Origin: Pelagomonas calceolata
Taxonomy: Eukaryota > Sar > Pelagophyceae > Pelagomonadales > Pelagomonadaceae
DNA: 64,000 nt
NCBI GenBank assembly: GCA_918797485.1
Contig: CAKKNE010000002.1
Location: 5,422,501-5,486,500, forward strand
Reading direction: 5' to 3'
Shown here in pieces: positions 51,934 through 61,343 of the stretch; position 1 is the first letter of the stretch, and each line of letters opens with the position of its first letter. The translations under genes were made by a program, and so were the position numbers. The notes beneath the pieces were generated by a model, which had not been told where the DNA came from, searched no databases, and saw only the letters and a list, made by a program, of their open reading frames with translations.

Positions 51934-52680
51934 ATGCCCACCAGCCCCTCCAGCACTGCCCGCAGCGCCGCGTCGCCGTCCGCGGCCGCCAAACCGCAGC
52001 GAAACGGGCCCACAGCAGCGCGCATCTCCCTGCTAGCGGTACCGCTCCTGGCCATCGCGCTCTCGCGCCGACGCGGACCGCGCGTCTTCACGAAAGCCGA
52101 GCTCGCCCAATACGTGGACATCAAACACGGCTTAAAAGTAGCGATCTGCGGCCAGGTCTTCGACGTCACGAAGGGCGCCGAGTTCTACGCCAAGGGCGCG
52201 GGCTACGGCTTCTTCGCGGGCCGCGACGCGTCGCTGGCGTTCGCGACCGGCAACTTCAAGACGAATTTGACGGACAACGTCAGCTCGCTGGCCGACGCGC
52301 AGCTCCTCGACCTCCAGAACTGGGTCAACGACACGTACCACAAGAAGTACGTCCACGAGGGCGTCGTCGCGGGCTACTTCTACGACGCGAAGGGCCAACC
52401 GACGGAAGCCCACAAAGACTTCGACGAACGCGTCGAAAAAGCAAGGGAGGCCGCCGCGCGGCAGGCGCTCGACGTCGAGAAGTACCCGGACTGCGCGTCG
52501 CGGCGGACGCAGACGGAGCGTTCGGTCTCGTGCAAGAAGGGCCGCGTGCCGATACGCCGTCGAACAGAAACCGGCACCGAACGATGCGCCTGCGTCCTGG
52601 AACGCGACGAGGGGCTCGGCGCCAAGTACGAGAATTGCACCGTGAGCGAGGGCGGGCGGACGTCGTGCGCGCTCGGGTAG
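51934..52680 (+). CDS. Neuferricin/MAPR-like cytochrome b5 heme-binding protein
   Basis: 248 residues. The N-terminus is basic with a hydrophobic helix (ISLLAVPLLAIALSRRRG) that probably anchors it in a membrane. The MAPR-type cytochrome b5 fold follows: RVFTKAELAQYVDIKHGLKV, AICGQVFDVTKGAEFYAKGA, GYGFFAGRDASLAFATGNFK and LLDLQNWVNDTYHKKYVHEG. The tyrosine-rich GAEFYAKGAGYGFFAGRD loop is where these proteins bind heme. The cysteine-containing C-terminus (YPDCASRR, SVSCKKGRV, CACVLERD, YENCTVSEGGRTSCALG) resembles CYB5D2 (neuferricin). Heme delivery or binding in the endomembrane system is the likely role; the substrate is unknown. Confidence 0.8.
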   Translation: MPTSPSSTARSAASPSAAAKPQRNGPTAARISLLAVPLLAIALSRRRGPRVFTKAELAQYVDIKHGLKVAICGQVFDVTKGAEFYAKGAGYGFFAGRDASLAFATGNFKTNLTDNVSSLADAQLLDLQNWVNDTYHKKYVHEGVVAGYFYDAKGQPTEAHKDFDERVEKAREAAARQALDVEKYPDCASRRTQTERSVSCKKGRVPIRRRTETGTERCACVLERDEGLGAKYENCTVSEGGRTSCALG

Positions 52681-52905
52681 CAGAGGGGCCGCTCGACGGC
52701 GTATCTGCTCGGACGCAGCGCTGGAGGACGCGCTTCGTGTCATTTTCGCGGCGATGGCGTCATCTGAACTGTTCCGTCGCGGAGGCAGCGCTGCCAGGAC
52801 GTGTGAGTCTTTCGCGCCGATGCCGCGGACCTGTCGCGGAGAACGCGCGGACGTCTGAATCTTCGGGGCAGTGTGTTGTTGTAAAGCGATGTTTCTGTAA
52901 GGAAA
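52681..52905. repeat. Intergenic introner-like relic
   Basis: Between two convergent stops. TTTCGCGGCGATGGCGTC at about 52743-52760 matches the introner core exactly, and GCTCGGACGCAG at about 52708-52719 resembles the 3' end of the intron at 47673 on the plus strand. No coding sequence surrounds it, so it is probably an insertion in a 3' UTR. Confidence 0.5.
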
Positions 52906-54095
52906 TTAGTAACTCTCCCGCACGCCACCAACAGGCTCGTGCATCGCCTGCTGCCCCTCGTGGAACCACCCCGCCAGCGCGAACCGCGGCGCGTCGCCCT
53001 CGACCTGCGGAGGGGTGCACGTCGCGGCGATGGCGTATATACGGGGTAGAAGGAAAAAACAAACGGGCGCGGGAGACGAACGGCCAAGACCTCGTGCGGC
53101 ACGGCCACCGAGTCGTACATCACGAGCCGCCCCGCGAGCGGCGCGACGTCGCGCGACTCGTACTCGCCCTGGATCGGCGGGTCGGGGTTGAGCGGCGTCC
53201 GCAGCTCCTCGAGCCGCTGGAACCGCTTCGCGAGCGACGCGTCGAGGAAGAGCGACTGGAGCACGAAGTCCGCGTTCACGTAGAGCGTCGGCGACGCGTG
53301 GAACGGCCGCGACACGACGGCGTCGCCGACGCGCAGCGCGCAGTTGCCCTCCTTGTCGTGGAGCCGCGACGCCAGGAACACGGGCCGTTCCACGGGGTCG
53401 GCCGCGGAGGCCCGGAGCCAGCCGACCTGCAGGTCGCCGTCGGCCGTGGCGCCCACCTGAGCGTCGCCCGCGATCGGCCGCCGCCGCTCGTACGCGCGGA
53501 GCCGCCCGCCGGCCACGTCCCGCTCGTTCAAATAAACGAGCCAGGTGACGCTCCGGCGCGTCGGCGCGCGCCAGCCCTCCGTGCCCTTGGTCTCCTCGTG
53601 GTGCTCGTCGACGTGCCGCGCGAGCGACGCGCCGGGCGCGAAGCGCGTGTACGAGAACTCGTGGCGCGCCGGCGGCGTCCTTTGTAGATCTGCGCGGCCG
53701 AGGCGCGCCGCGCAGGCGTCCCTTACTTTATCCATCGTCGCGGCGACGCGGCTCCGCGCGGTGCCTCTACCTACCCCGAAGTCGCGCCACACGCTCCCGC
53801 GCAGGACGAAGCGCTCGTTCCTCCGCTTGAGCTTCGTGTCGCGCGTCGGCGCCTGCGTTGTTGCGAGGGTCGCGGCGATAGGCGTGTACGGACGCTGGCC
53901 ACAAACGGAGTACAAGCCGGCGTCCCACAGCTCCTCGGCGTCGCCCCGCAGCGCGGCGACGACGTCGCGCGCCAGGAAGTTGTCGACGACCGCGACGTTG
54001 CCGCGCGCGACGCTCTGAAACGCGTCGGCGGGCACCGATTCGAGCGCGGCCGTCGCGCAGATGAGTGCGCACGCGAGTGCGGCGTGCAGCTTCAT
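52906..54095 (-). CDS. 2OG-Fe(II) oxygenase (prolyl 4-hydroxylase-like), secreted, two exons
   Basis: Exon 1 is 54095-53082 and exon 2 is 53004-52906 (phase 0), giving 370 residues. Signal peptide MKLHAALACALICATAALES. The double-stranded beta-helix is visible: FSYTRFAPGASLARHVDEHH (His-x-Asp iron ligands), SVTWLVYLNERDVAGGRLRA, YESRDVAPLAGRLVMYDSVA and VPHEVLA (distal His) continuing across the splice into VEGDAPRFALAGWFHEGQQA (2-oxoglutarate side). Such enzymes hydroxylate proline or other residues in secretory-pathway proteins using oxygen, iron and 2-oxoglutarate. Without splicing the conserved FALAGWFHE end is lost, which supports the intron. The start is the ATG before the signal peptide. 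Confidence 0.85.
53005..53081 (-). other. Introner-like intron, 77 nt
   Basis: Gene strand starts GTTCGTCTCCCGCGCCCG, contains TACGCCATCGCCGCGACG, ends CACCCCTCCGCAG. Phase 0 splicing restores VPHEVLA-VEGDAPRFALAGW. The donor GTTCG is atypical for the family. Confidence 0.8.
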
Positions 54096-54324
54096 TTGTG
54101 CAACGTGCAAACGTCGGCCTTCCGAGACGATCACTCGATCGCTGCGCGCCGCTCCGGTGCTCTCTTGCTTGCAGTCCGGAGCCGATCTAGTGTGCTGCTG
54201 ATGTGCGTGCAGTTTCGACGCGCGTGCGCCTCCACCGTCGTAATGCGACAAAAAGGGCTGTGCCGGAGCGCTGATAACCTAATATCCAGCGCTGTGGGTC
54301 GCAAGGCTGATCGTGCTGATCAAA

Positions 54325-54347
54325 GCTAGAGTGTTACAGGCCGCTAG
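54325..54347 (-). promoter_or_regulatory. Recurrent intergenic motif, copy 9
   Basis: On the minus strand CTAGCGGCCTGTAA then CACTCTAGC, 230 bp upstream of the oxygenase gene in the same orientation and 137 bp before the divergent membrane-protein gene, in the 388-bp gap 54096-54483. Confidence 0.65.
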
Positions 54348-54483
54348 TTACGCTGCCCACGAAGCTTGGGCAGCCTGCACACAAAGCAAACAAAGAAAAA
54401 CAAAGGACGAAAAGACACGCTCGGACGCTGCGAGTGAGACGCCGGAAGCTGGGCCAGGGGCAGCCCACACACAAAGAGGCAAA

Positions 54484-55125
54484 ATGCCCAGAAGAGGCCC
54501 GAGCGAGGCCGACCTCTACCTCCTCTACGGCTTCGCCTCGGCCCTGGTCTTCCTCATGGGCATCATCATCGTGATGCGGAGCCGGGGCCGGCGCATGTAC
54601 GACGTGGAAGCTCGAGGCGTCGCGCTCGACTGGGACGGCCTCAAGCATTTGTACCGGACGGGCACCTACGACGTGCGGGAGCGCGAGGCCTGGGACTCGC
54701 CGGCGGCGCGCGCGACGCTGACGGGCATCCCGCCGCTCAAGCGAGCGTCGAAGCAGCGCCGGGAGAGGCAGGAGCGGAAGGAGAGGAGAAGAAGGCGGCG
54801 CGAGGCGCGTGATACGCCACGGGATGACCTCGAAGCCGGCGTCGACGTCGCGGCGGCCGGCGGGAGCTGGGTGGAGGTGGAGCGGGCGCGCCGCGGGGCG
54901 GCGTCGCCCTGGGACTCGCCGCGCGCCACGGCGTCGGCGCCGGATCAAAACGGCTGGGGCCCGGACCAGATCGCCGACGAGATCCGGGCGCACATCGGCC
55001 GCCTGGACGCGGGGGCCCAGGCGACGTTCAGGCGGCGCCTGGGCGCCGCGGAGGGCGATATCGACGCGCTCGCGGACCTCAACGAGGCCGTCCAGGAGGC
55101 GGCGGCCGACTACGCGCAGGAGTAG
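54484..55125 (+). CDS. Small single-pass membrane protein, unknown
   Basis: 213 residues from the ATG at 54484. After a short acidic start (MPRRGPSEAD) there is one transmembrane helix, LYLLYGFASALVFLMGIIIV, with basic residues following (MRSRGRRM), so the C-terminus likely faces the cytosol. YDVEARGVALDWDGLKHLYR and GTYDVREREAWDSPAARATL are possible helical elements. A strongly basic coiled stretch (RASKQRRERQERKERRRRRR) and an amphipathic C-terminus (EIRAHIGRLDAGAQATFRRR then LNEAVQEAAADYAQE) complete it. I do not recognise the family. The upstream in-frame ATG at 54313 falls inside the promoter-motif copy, so 54484 is preferred. Confidence 0.6.
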   Translation: MPRRGPSEADLYLLYGFASALVFLMGIIIVMRSRGRRMYDVEARGVALDWDGLKHLYRTGTYDVREREAWDSPAARATLTGIPPLKRASKQRRERQERKERRRRRREARDTPRDDLEAGVDVAAAGGSWVEVERARRGAASPWDSPRATASAPDQNGWGPDQIADEIRAHIGRLDAGAQATFRRRLGAAEGDIDALADLNEAVQEAAADYAQE

Positions 55126-55516
55126 TGTGGATGTAACTTGTATGTGGTTTTAAGCCTAGGTTGCGTCGGTGGCGTACGTGCCTGTCTTCTGTTATGGGTG
55201 GTGCCGCGCGCCCGGCCGGCCCGCGGCCAAGTCCGTCTTCAATGAAAGACGGCCTGCCCTCTAGTTTCTAGTGCTACAATTCCCGCCGGAGACCTAGGCG
55301 ACGGGCAACGCTACCCACTCCACTAGCGTCCGCTAGAGTCGTTCACAGTTCGTCGAGCAAGCGCTGCGCGTAACGCGTCGACGCCACGGCGCACGCGGCG
55401 CGTGGAGACCGGTCGCTTGCTCTACACGAATCTACCACCGTCCACACGGGCGCCTGCGTCGAAAGGGCAGCCTCGGAACGCCCGGCGGCCGCGCACGAAA
55501 CGACACCACAACAAGC
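55126..55516. other. Gap with a perfect 7-bp hairpin
   Basis: Between two tandem plus-strand genes. CCGTCTT (55233-55239) and AAGACGG (55246-55252) form a hairpin with loop CAATGA, 107 bp after the stop; it may mark a 3' end. TTCTAGTGCTACAAT near 55266 is a weak motif copy. No gene is seen. Confidence 0.45.
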
Positions 55517-57892
55517 ATGCCGCCGGCCATGTTCATCAGCGACGCCGACCGCCAGCGGAAGAGGGACGCGCAGCAGAAGCAGCGCGCGTTCCTCGAGGAG
55601 CAGCTCGCGGACCGGCGGACCGAGCGCCGCGCCGAGACGCGGCGCGAGAGACAACGCGTGCGGTCCGAGCGCGAGGAGCTCGGCCTGGACGCGGACGACG
55701 CCGCGGATTTGTTGGATGCGCGCGACCGGCGGGCGCGCCGTAATCGTAGGTCGGCGACGCCGGAGGAGCCGCGGCGCCGCGGCCGCGACAAAGAGAACAA
55801 ATCACCACGCCGGCGTTATGAGGATGACGACGACGACGGGGGCCTCGAGCCGACGCCGCCCCGCCCTCGACGCCGCCGCCGCGAGACGCACAAGGGCGCG
55901 ATGCCTGGTTTAAAGCTGGGCCGGCGCCGCCGCCGCGACGAGGACGACGAGGACGAGCGACCGGCGGCGCCGCGCATCGCCACATACAACGACGATGATG
56001 ACGACGGCGCCGCGATCCCGGGCATTGGAAGGGGCAGCCGCCGCCGCCGCGAGCCGCGCATCGCCACGTACGACGACGACGACGACGGCGCGGCGATACC
56101 GGGCATCGGGCGCGGGAGCCGCCGCAGCCGCGACGACGAGGACGAGGACGACGCGCCGCCGCGGCGGCCGCGCCGGAACGCGAAGCCGCGACGGCCGCGC
56201 CGCGACGACGACGACCTCTCGTCGCTGGCGCAGGCGTCGTTCTCGGAGGCGCGCGACAACCTGTTCGACGAGCGCCCGCGGCGGCGCCGCGGCAAGGACG
56301 ACGACGCGCCGCGGCGCCGGCGCCGGCACCCCCCGGGGTGGCCGCGCGACGACGCTTCCGACGACGACGAGGCGCCGGCGCCGCCGCGCGTCGCCTCGTA
56401 CGACGACGACGACGGCCGGACGGCCACGCCGGGGACGCCCTCGCGGTGGTCGGGGAGCGAGCGGACGGCCGCGACGCCGGGCAGCCCGCGGCGGTCCTCA
56501 CAATCGCCGAAGGCCGACAAGGGCGGCACCTTCTACCCCTACTTCGGGGGCGGGGACGCGGTCGCCGCGCGTTTGTCGCACAACAAGTCCATGCGGGCCC
56601 TCGCCGAGCTCCAGGGCGACTCGCACGAGCAGCGGGAGGCGCGGCGGAAGAAGGAGGCGGACTTCCGGAGGTTGTTGGATGAGCAGCGCCGCCGCGATGA
56701 AAGACGAAAGAAGAAGGAGGCCGACGAGAAGCGCAAACTCGACGAGAAGGACGCGGCCGAGCTCTTGGCGGCGCAGCGCAAGTACCACGCGGAGACGGTG
56801 AAGAAGTCCGGCGTCCGGCGTGTCTCGCTCCCGCCAGATGACAAAGGAGAGGGTGCGGACGACGCCGAACCGGGGCCGCCGCCCGCGGAGCCGGAAGATG
56901 AAAAAGAGGCGACGTTCCGCGACCGCGACAAGCTGCCGCGGACGCGGGGCGCGCCCAAGCCCTGGACGCGGGGCGCGCCCCGGGCCGCCACACCTCATGA
57001 TGATTTGGAAGACAGCGGCGGCCTTGAGCCGGCGATCCCGGGCATCGGGCGGGGCAGCCGCGGCAGCCGCCCGTCGACCTACGACAACTACAGCGACGAC
57101 AACGAACCGCCGCCGCGGAAGCGCAGCACGCACGACTCGACCGCAGATTTGGAAGGCATGTACCGCGAGATGCTGCGGGAACAGCGCATGCTCCGCGAGC
57201 GCGTCGAGGAGCTCGCGCGCACTTCTAGGGAGGAGGTGCGTCTGAAGCGGCGCGACCGCCGACGACCGACGCCCGACAGCGCGCGGCCGTCGACGACGGG
57301 CTCGGTACAACCGCCACCGCCAAAGCGCGCGGGCCCGCCGCCGGACACGTGGCGGCCGCGGCGCGCGGGTAGACGATCAGGCACGGCGCCGGACGACCAA
57401 GAGTTCGGGCCGCGGCGCGGCGGGCGGCGCCGCGCGGCCGCGGCCGACCGCGAGTGGCGTCATAAGGGAGAGCCGTCCCAGACGAAGTGGGGCGGCACCA
57501 TCAGTCCGAAGAAGGACCCCTGGGAGTTCAAGAAGAAGAAGCCCAAAGGGGCCGCCTTCGCTCATCAACCGACGATCCCGCGCAAGCCGCGGCCGCGCGC
57601 CTTGAAACCGCCGCCCATCCCCTTTGAAGCTCGGCAGACCGACGCTCCCAGAAGAATACGTCGTCGGCGCGGTGCACCGCCGCCGCCGCCGCGCTTCGAC
57701 CCGCGCTACGACGACCGGCAGCCGTCGCCGTCGGCGCCGCGCTACGACCCGTCGCCGCCCAAGGAAGCGCGCCAGTCGCCGGCGCGCGGCATGCAGTGGG
57801 GCCCCGAGCTCAAGTCAACCTCCGAGTTTGTGGACGACGCGCCGTTTGCTTCTCCATCACCTCCTCGGCGGACGCTGGCCGACGACTTCTAG
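55517..57892 (+). CDS. Charged coiled-coil protein with PGIGRGSR repeats
   Basis: 791 residues, single exon. The N-terminus is a basic coiled coil (DADRQRKRDAQQKQRAFLEE, QLADRRTERRAETRRERQRV). Then come Arg/Asp-rich segments with a repeated unit of about 24 residues (RIATY..DDDDDGAAIPGIGR and GSRRRR), seen twice in tandem and once more degenerate (GLEPAIPGIGRGSRGSRPST). A second, clear coiled coil lies at about 370-440 (REARRKKEADFRRLLDEQRR, KKKEADEKRKLDEKDAAELL), preceded by TFYPYFGGGDAVAARLSHNK. No enzyme motif is seen. The coiled coils and charge pattern are compatible with centrosomal/microtubule-associated proteins, but I cannot name a family. The frame could be biased by low complexity, yet it is the only one with a start and a coherent C-terminus. 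Confidence 0.6.
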   Translation: MPPAMFISDADRQRKRDAQQKQRAFLEEQLADRRTERRAETRRERQRVRSEREELGLDADDAADLLDARDRRARRNRRSATPEEPRRRGRDKENKSPRRRYEDDDDDGGLEPTPPRPRRRRRETHKGAMPGLKLGRRRRRDEDDEDERPAAPRIATYNDDDDDGAAIPGIGRGSRRRREPRIATYDDDDDGAAIPGIGRGSRRSRDDEDEDDAPPRRPRRNAKPRRPRRDDDDLSSLAQASFSEARDNLFDERPRRRRGKDDDAPRRRRRHPPGWPRDDASDDDEAPAPPRVASYDDDDGRTATPGTPSRWSGSERTAATPGSPRRSSQSPKADKGGTFYPYFGGGDAVAARLSHNKSMRALAELQGDSHEQREARRKKEADFRRLLDEQRRRDERRKKKEADEKRKLDEKDAAELLAAQRKYHAETVKKSGVRRVSLPPDDKGEGADDAEPGPPPAEPEDEKEATFRDRDKLPRTRGAPKPWTRGAPRAATPHDDLEDSGGLEPAIPGIGRGSRGSRPSTYDNYSDDNEPPPRKRSTHDSTADLEGMYREMLREQRMLRERVEELARTSREEVRLKRRDRRRPTPDSARPSTTGSVQPPPPKRAGPPPDTWRPRRAGRRSGTAPDDQEFGPRRGGRRRAAAADREWRHKGEPSQTKWGGTISPKKDPWEFKKKKPKGAAFAHQPTIPRKPRPRALKPPPIPFEARQTDAPRRIRRRRGAPPPPPRFDPRYDDRQPSPSAPRYDPSPPKEARQSPARGMQWGPELKSTSEFVDDAPFASPSPPRRTLADDF

Positions 57893-57907
57893 CTAGATGG
57901 GTATAAA

Positions 57908-58441
57908 TTAGTACCTTGGCCAGACGACCTGCTCCGCGCCTATCCTCTCGAGGAACGAGAACCAGTCCAGCGTGGGTGCGCCGCGGAGGGCCCGGAACGC
58001 TAGTTTTGATGCCTCTGGACTGACCGGCTCGCGCGAAAGCTGGGCGTCGAGCGCCGGTCTTAGTGAGGTCGGAAGCGGCCCCGTCGGGTCGTTTTTGTTG
58101 TACAGCCGTCGCTGCTCGAGTTCGCGCATGTAGACCGCCGTCTCCGCGTTCTTGTTGATGGCCACGGTCTTGACGTTCGACGGCGACGCCGCGGTGCCGT
58201 AGGGCTTCAGCGGCCAGCGGAAGGGCAGCGCGGCGAGTCGTGCCTCGAATCCCGCCTCACTACTCACGTCGCCGATCGTCTCTCGTATCCGCGCCGCCGT
58301 GAGCTGGCAGGACGCGCCCGCGGCCGCCGGCACCGTCTTCCCGAAGCATTCCGGGCCCGCGAGCCGGCCGTAGACTTGCAAGACGTCCATGACGGGTACT
58401 GGCGACGTCGCAATCAAAACAGAGACGGCGAGGCCGATCAT
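57908..58441 (-). CDS. Plastid-targeted protein of unknown function
   Basis: 177 residues from the ATG at 58441. The N-terminus MIGLAVSVLIATSPVPVMDV is hydrophobic, resembling a signal anchor or lumenal targeting segment. The mature region has LQVYGRLAGPECFGKTVPAA, CQLTAARIRETIGDV, ARLAALPFRWPLKPYGTAAS, VAINKNAETAVYMRELEQRR and ALRGAPTLDWFSFLERIGAE. I do not recognise a domain; it is helical with scattered conserved-looking tryptophans. Length is short for an enzyme. It begins 14 codons after a TTG-initiated frame that is not used. The stop lies 16 bp from the convergent coiled-coil gene. Plastid location is inference. Confidence 0.5.
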   Translation of the reverse strand: MIGLAVSVLIATSPVPVMDVLQVYGRLAGPECFGKTVPAAAGASCQLTAARIRETIGDVSSEAGFEARLAALPFRWPLKPYGTAASPSNVKTVAINKNAETAVYMRELEQRRLYNKNDPTGPLPTSLRPALDAQLSREPVSPEASKLAFRALRGAPTLDWFSFLERIGAEQVVWPRY

Positions 58442-58728
58442 CTCGAGCCGCTCTTTGTACCGGACTCCCCAGACCTCTCGCAATCAATTATCTGCGATTC
58501 GTGTGCACTGTTCGACGCCGCCCTGCCGATGACACGAGGTATGCGCTACTCTCAGCACCGTACGCCCGCTCTGCGAGAGCACACTGCTGGCAGGCTGCCA
58601 ACAGAGTACTTAGGCGTCCCGGTGAGGCCTTCCGTTGCTGCGGCTGATAGATTCTGCACGAATGCTAATTCTCTGTGCAGTCGACAGCGTGCGTTTGCTC
58701 TGTGTGACTGCTGTGAGCTTGCTTGCGC

Positions 58729-58750
58729 GCTAGCGGCATGTAACACACTA
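58729..58750 (+). promoter_or_regulatory. Recurrent intergenic motif, copy 10
   Basis: GCTAGCGGCATGTAA then CACACTAG, about 204 bp upstream of the RRM-protein gene in the same orientation, within the 512-bp divergent gap 58442-58953. Nothing else in that gap is called. Confidence 0.68.
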
Positions 58751-58953
58751 GAAAGAGTAAAACAGCCATAACCTGGCGTTGCGCGCGCGCAGCGGCTGCA
58801 AAACGTCGCCCAAAACGTCGCCGTCAATAAGACACAGCATCTTCAATCTCGCAAGCGCACCGTCTAGCCAGCCCTAGGCGTACCTGAGAGCCGCCGAGCA
58901 AGAGCACCGCACCAGCACCGCCGCAGCGCCAGTAGACAGTAGAACCAAACAAA

Positions 58954-60042
58954 ATGTCCACGATCCACGTCGCCAACCTGAGCCCCGCCATACACGGCGA
59001 CATGCTGCGCTCCATCTTCGCCCACTTCGGCCCCATCGCCGACATCCGCCTTATCAGTGGACAGGGCCCCGCGTCCTACGCCTTCGTCGAGTTTAGTACG
59101 AGCGACGCCGCTGTCAAAGCCTTAGCCATGTCCGGGTCGGAATTCGACGGACGGGCCCTGCGCGTAGAGCTCGCGAACCAGAAGGGCGGGGGCGGCGCGG
59201 TCCCGCCCGCGAATCCGCAGGCCTTGTCCGCGGAGTTGTTTGTGGGGGGGTTGGCTCCCTCGATCACCGGCGACATGCTGCGGATGCACTTTAGTCGGTG
59301 GGGGGCTGTCCAAGAAGCCAACGTCATGACCCATCGCCAGACGGGCGTCAGCAAAGGCTTCGGGTTCGTTCGATTGCAGTCCCACGATCAAGCTTTGGCT
59401 TGTGTGGGTGGCGCTCCGCACATCATCGAGGGCCGGACGCTCAACGTCGAGCTGTCCAATTTAGGCAAGAACGCGGCTGGCATGCCTCCCCAAGCGCCGG
59501 CGCCCCGAAAACGCAAACACAGTGTCGATACAGGAGAGGGCGACGGTCGGGGGTTGTGCGTCCAGCAGCTGTTCGACGCCGCGCCGGCGCTGGAAGCCTA
59601 CGCCCAGAAAGTGGAAGCGGACACGCATGCGACCTGTGGCGCCTTTGGTAGTATCAGGAGCATCGGCGTCCCGCGACCGAAAGTCTCCGGTTTAGCTGTG
59701 TGGGTCGAGTTCGACGAATCGAGAGCAGCGAGGGCGGCGGCCGCGTCGCTCGCCAGTCGTACGTACGACGGGCGGACGCTCGGCGTCCGCGTTGTAGATA
59801 GTGGCGCGGCGCGGCGCGGCGCGGCCGAGGCCGCGGCGCCGTCGGATGGCGATACCGAGCGTTTGAGAGAAAAAGCGCGCTTCGAGGCCGACCAAAGTCG
59901 CCTGTTGCAGCGCCGCGTCGAGGACCTCGAATCTGAATTAGAGTCCGTCCGAGCGTCGGCGAAGAAGGACCGGGACTTCCAGAAGCAGCGCATCCAGGCG
60001 CTCGTACAACGCGTCGCCGCGCTCGAAGGGGGAGGTATTTAA
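58954..60042 (+). CDS. Three-RRM RNA-binding protein with C-terminal coiled coil
   Basis: 362 residues, intronless. RRM1 (3-75) has RNP2 IHVANLS and RNP1 ASYAFVEF. RRM2 (about 85-170) has RNP2 LFVGGL and RNP1 KGFGFVRL, both canonical. RRM3 (about 190-285) is atypical, with GLCVQQLFD and SGLAVWVEF and a longer insert, like the UHM-type RRM of splicing factors, though the usual R-x-F is not obvious. The C-terminus is a coiled coil: ERLREKARFEADQSRLLQRR, VEDLESELESVRASAKKDRD and RIQALVQRVAALE. It likely binds pre-mRNA or mRNA; partner and step are unknown. The stop is 4 bp from the convergent glycosyltransferase stop. Confidence 0.85.
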   Translation: MSTIHVANLSPAIHGDMLRSIFAHFGPIADIRLISGQGPASYAFVEFSTSDAAVKALAMSGSEFDGRALRVELANQKGGGGAVPPANPQALSAELFVGGLAPSITGDMLRMHFSRWGAVQEANVMTHRQTGVSKGFGFVRLQSHDQALACVGGAPHIIEGRTLNVELSNLGKNAAGMPPQAPAPRKRKHSVDTGEGDGRGLCVQQLFDAAPALEAYAQKVEADTHATCGAFGSIRSIGVPRPKVSGLAVWVEFDESRAARAAAASLASRTYDGRTLGVRVVDSGAARRGAAEAAAPSDGDTERLREKARFEADQSRLLQRRVEDLESELESVRASAKKDRDFQKQRIQALVQRVAALEGGGI

Positions 60043-60045
60043 TGA

Positions 60046-61203
60046 TCATGTACTTAGGTCGCAGTCGTGGTCCGCCGCGCCCCTAGCTTTCGCCAGGTGC
60101 CCGGGGCAGACGTCGCCGAACGACCGCCTAACACCGTTGAAGAGGAGCTTTGTGGCGGCCACTTTCTCAAGGGCGTCAACCGTCTGCGCGGTCCGACACC
60201 GCTTCCACCACGTCCGAGCTTCCATCAGCAAATGGTGCCTCTTCCCGCCCCCGTTGAAGTGGAAGACCGCCGGCGTACTTCCAGTCAAAGTGTTGCGCCA
60301 CACACCGTCTACTTCCCGCAAGTGGGGCCTGGGATCACAGTTCGGCACCAGCGTATCGTCGTTGATGGAGTGCATCGCTTGAAACAATTTCGCGTGGTGG
60401 TCTAGTTGGAGGCCCGGGAAGCCCCGTCTCAAATACAATTCGGAGGCCAATTCCTGGTCATTTAATTTGTGGAAATCTACTGATGTAGCATCGGCGCCGA
60501 TGGCTCTGAGAAATTTGGCAGCTACGGAAGCTCTGCCGGCCCAACTCCCGCTATTTAGGTAGCGGTAGGGCGTTGGAGATGGTGGATATTCGTCTCGACA
60601 CGTTTTGCCCCGATCCCTCGTGACCTGCGGCCAGCACCCACATTCCGCCGAGAACACTAAGTCAGCTTTGATGGCGTCGAAGGCCTTTCGCATGGCTGAT
60701 TCCCCTTGCGTGAAGAGCACATCATAGGCGTCCGTGAACACAACAGGGCAGTCGGCCGGTAATTCCTCGACGGCTCGTAACGCCGCTCCGAGCTTTTGAC
60801 TGAGACCCTCCCACTTGACGCCCCAGCCGAGCACTCTGAGGTCCAGGCCGTTTCTTATAGCACTCTCTAGACTTCGACAGAAGCGGTCGTCCCGGCCCGG
60901 GTGCGACGCGTACGTTAATGCTACAATACCATGAGCGCACGTGTCGTTGCGGCTCGGCGGCTTCGGTGCGGGCTTTGCGGGTGGCGCGACGGTCGTTTTT
61001 TCGGAGAGCTTCGCGAAGAGGCCGCTGCTGTGGTGTGCCACGGGCTCGGGCGCGATGACGGGTTCCGGCGCGCGCGCGGCCCTTTGTGCTTGTTGCGTGA
61101 GTGCGAACTGGTAGTGCATGAAGCACCACAGGCCGACGCCTATTGCTACGAGCGCCGACACCGCGCGGCGTATGCTGCATGGTCGAGCCTGGCGCTGCCG
61201 CAT
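60046..61203 (-). CDS. LH3/PLOD-like glycosyltransferase, type II membrane protein
   Basis: 385 residues from the ATG at 61203. A short basic cytosolic tail leads to a transmembrane helix (AVSALVAIGVGLWCFMHYQF), so it is probably a Golgi or ER enzyme. The catalytic domain follows the GT fold of collagen lysyl hydroxylase glycosyltransferases: GIVALTYASHPGRDDRFCRS, CPVVFTDAYDVLFTQGESAM (DxxD metal-binding site), DLVFSAECGCWPQVTRDRGK, YRYLNSGSWAGRASVAAKFL and FHKLNDQELASELYLRRGFP. It likely transfers sugar from a UDP-sugar to a secretory protein or glycan; the acceptor is unknown. A longer in-frame ATG at 61341 lies only 2 nt from the promoter motif, so 61203 is preferred. Confidence 0.78.
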   Translation of the reverse strand: MRQRQARPCSIRRAVSALVAIGVGLWCFMHYQFALTQQAQRAARAPEPVIAPEPVAHHSSGLFAKLSEKTTVAPPAKPAPKPPSRNDTCAHGIVALTYASHPGRDDRFCRSLESAIRNGLDLRVLGWGVKWEGLSQKLGAALRAVEELPADCPVVFTDAYDVLFTQGESAMRKAFDAIKADLVFSAECGCWPQVTRDRGKTCRDEYPPSPTPYRYLNSGSWAGRASVAAKFLRAIGADATSVDFHKLNDQELASELYLRRGFPGLQLDHHAKLFQAMHSINDDTLVPNCDPRPHLREVDGVWRNTLTGSTPAVFHFNGGGKRHHLLMEARTWWKRCRTAQTVDALEKVAATKLLFNGVRRSFGDVCPGHLAKARGAADHDCDLST

Positions 61204-61343
61204 GGTCCTAGACCGCTGCCATTGCTCTTTTGTGTCGCTTCGCCCCGAAGGCGTATGGTAGAGCGGTTGATTCAACGGCCCTTGATCGAGCAATAGCGCG
61301 TCAAACGAGGCTGCCCAACCTTTTTTCCTGTTAATCCGCATAC

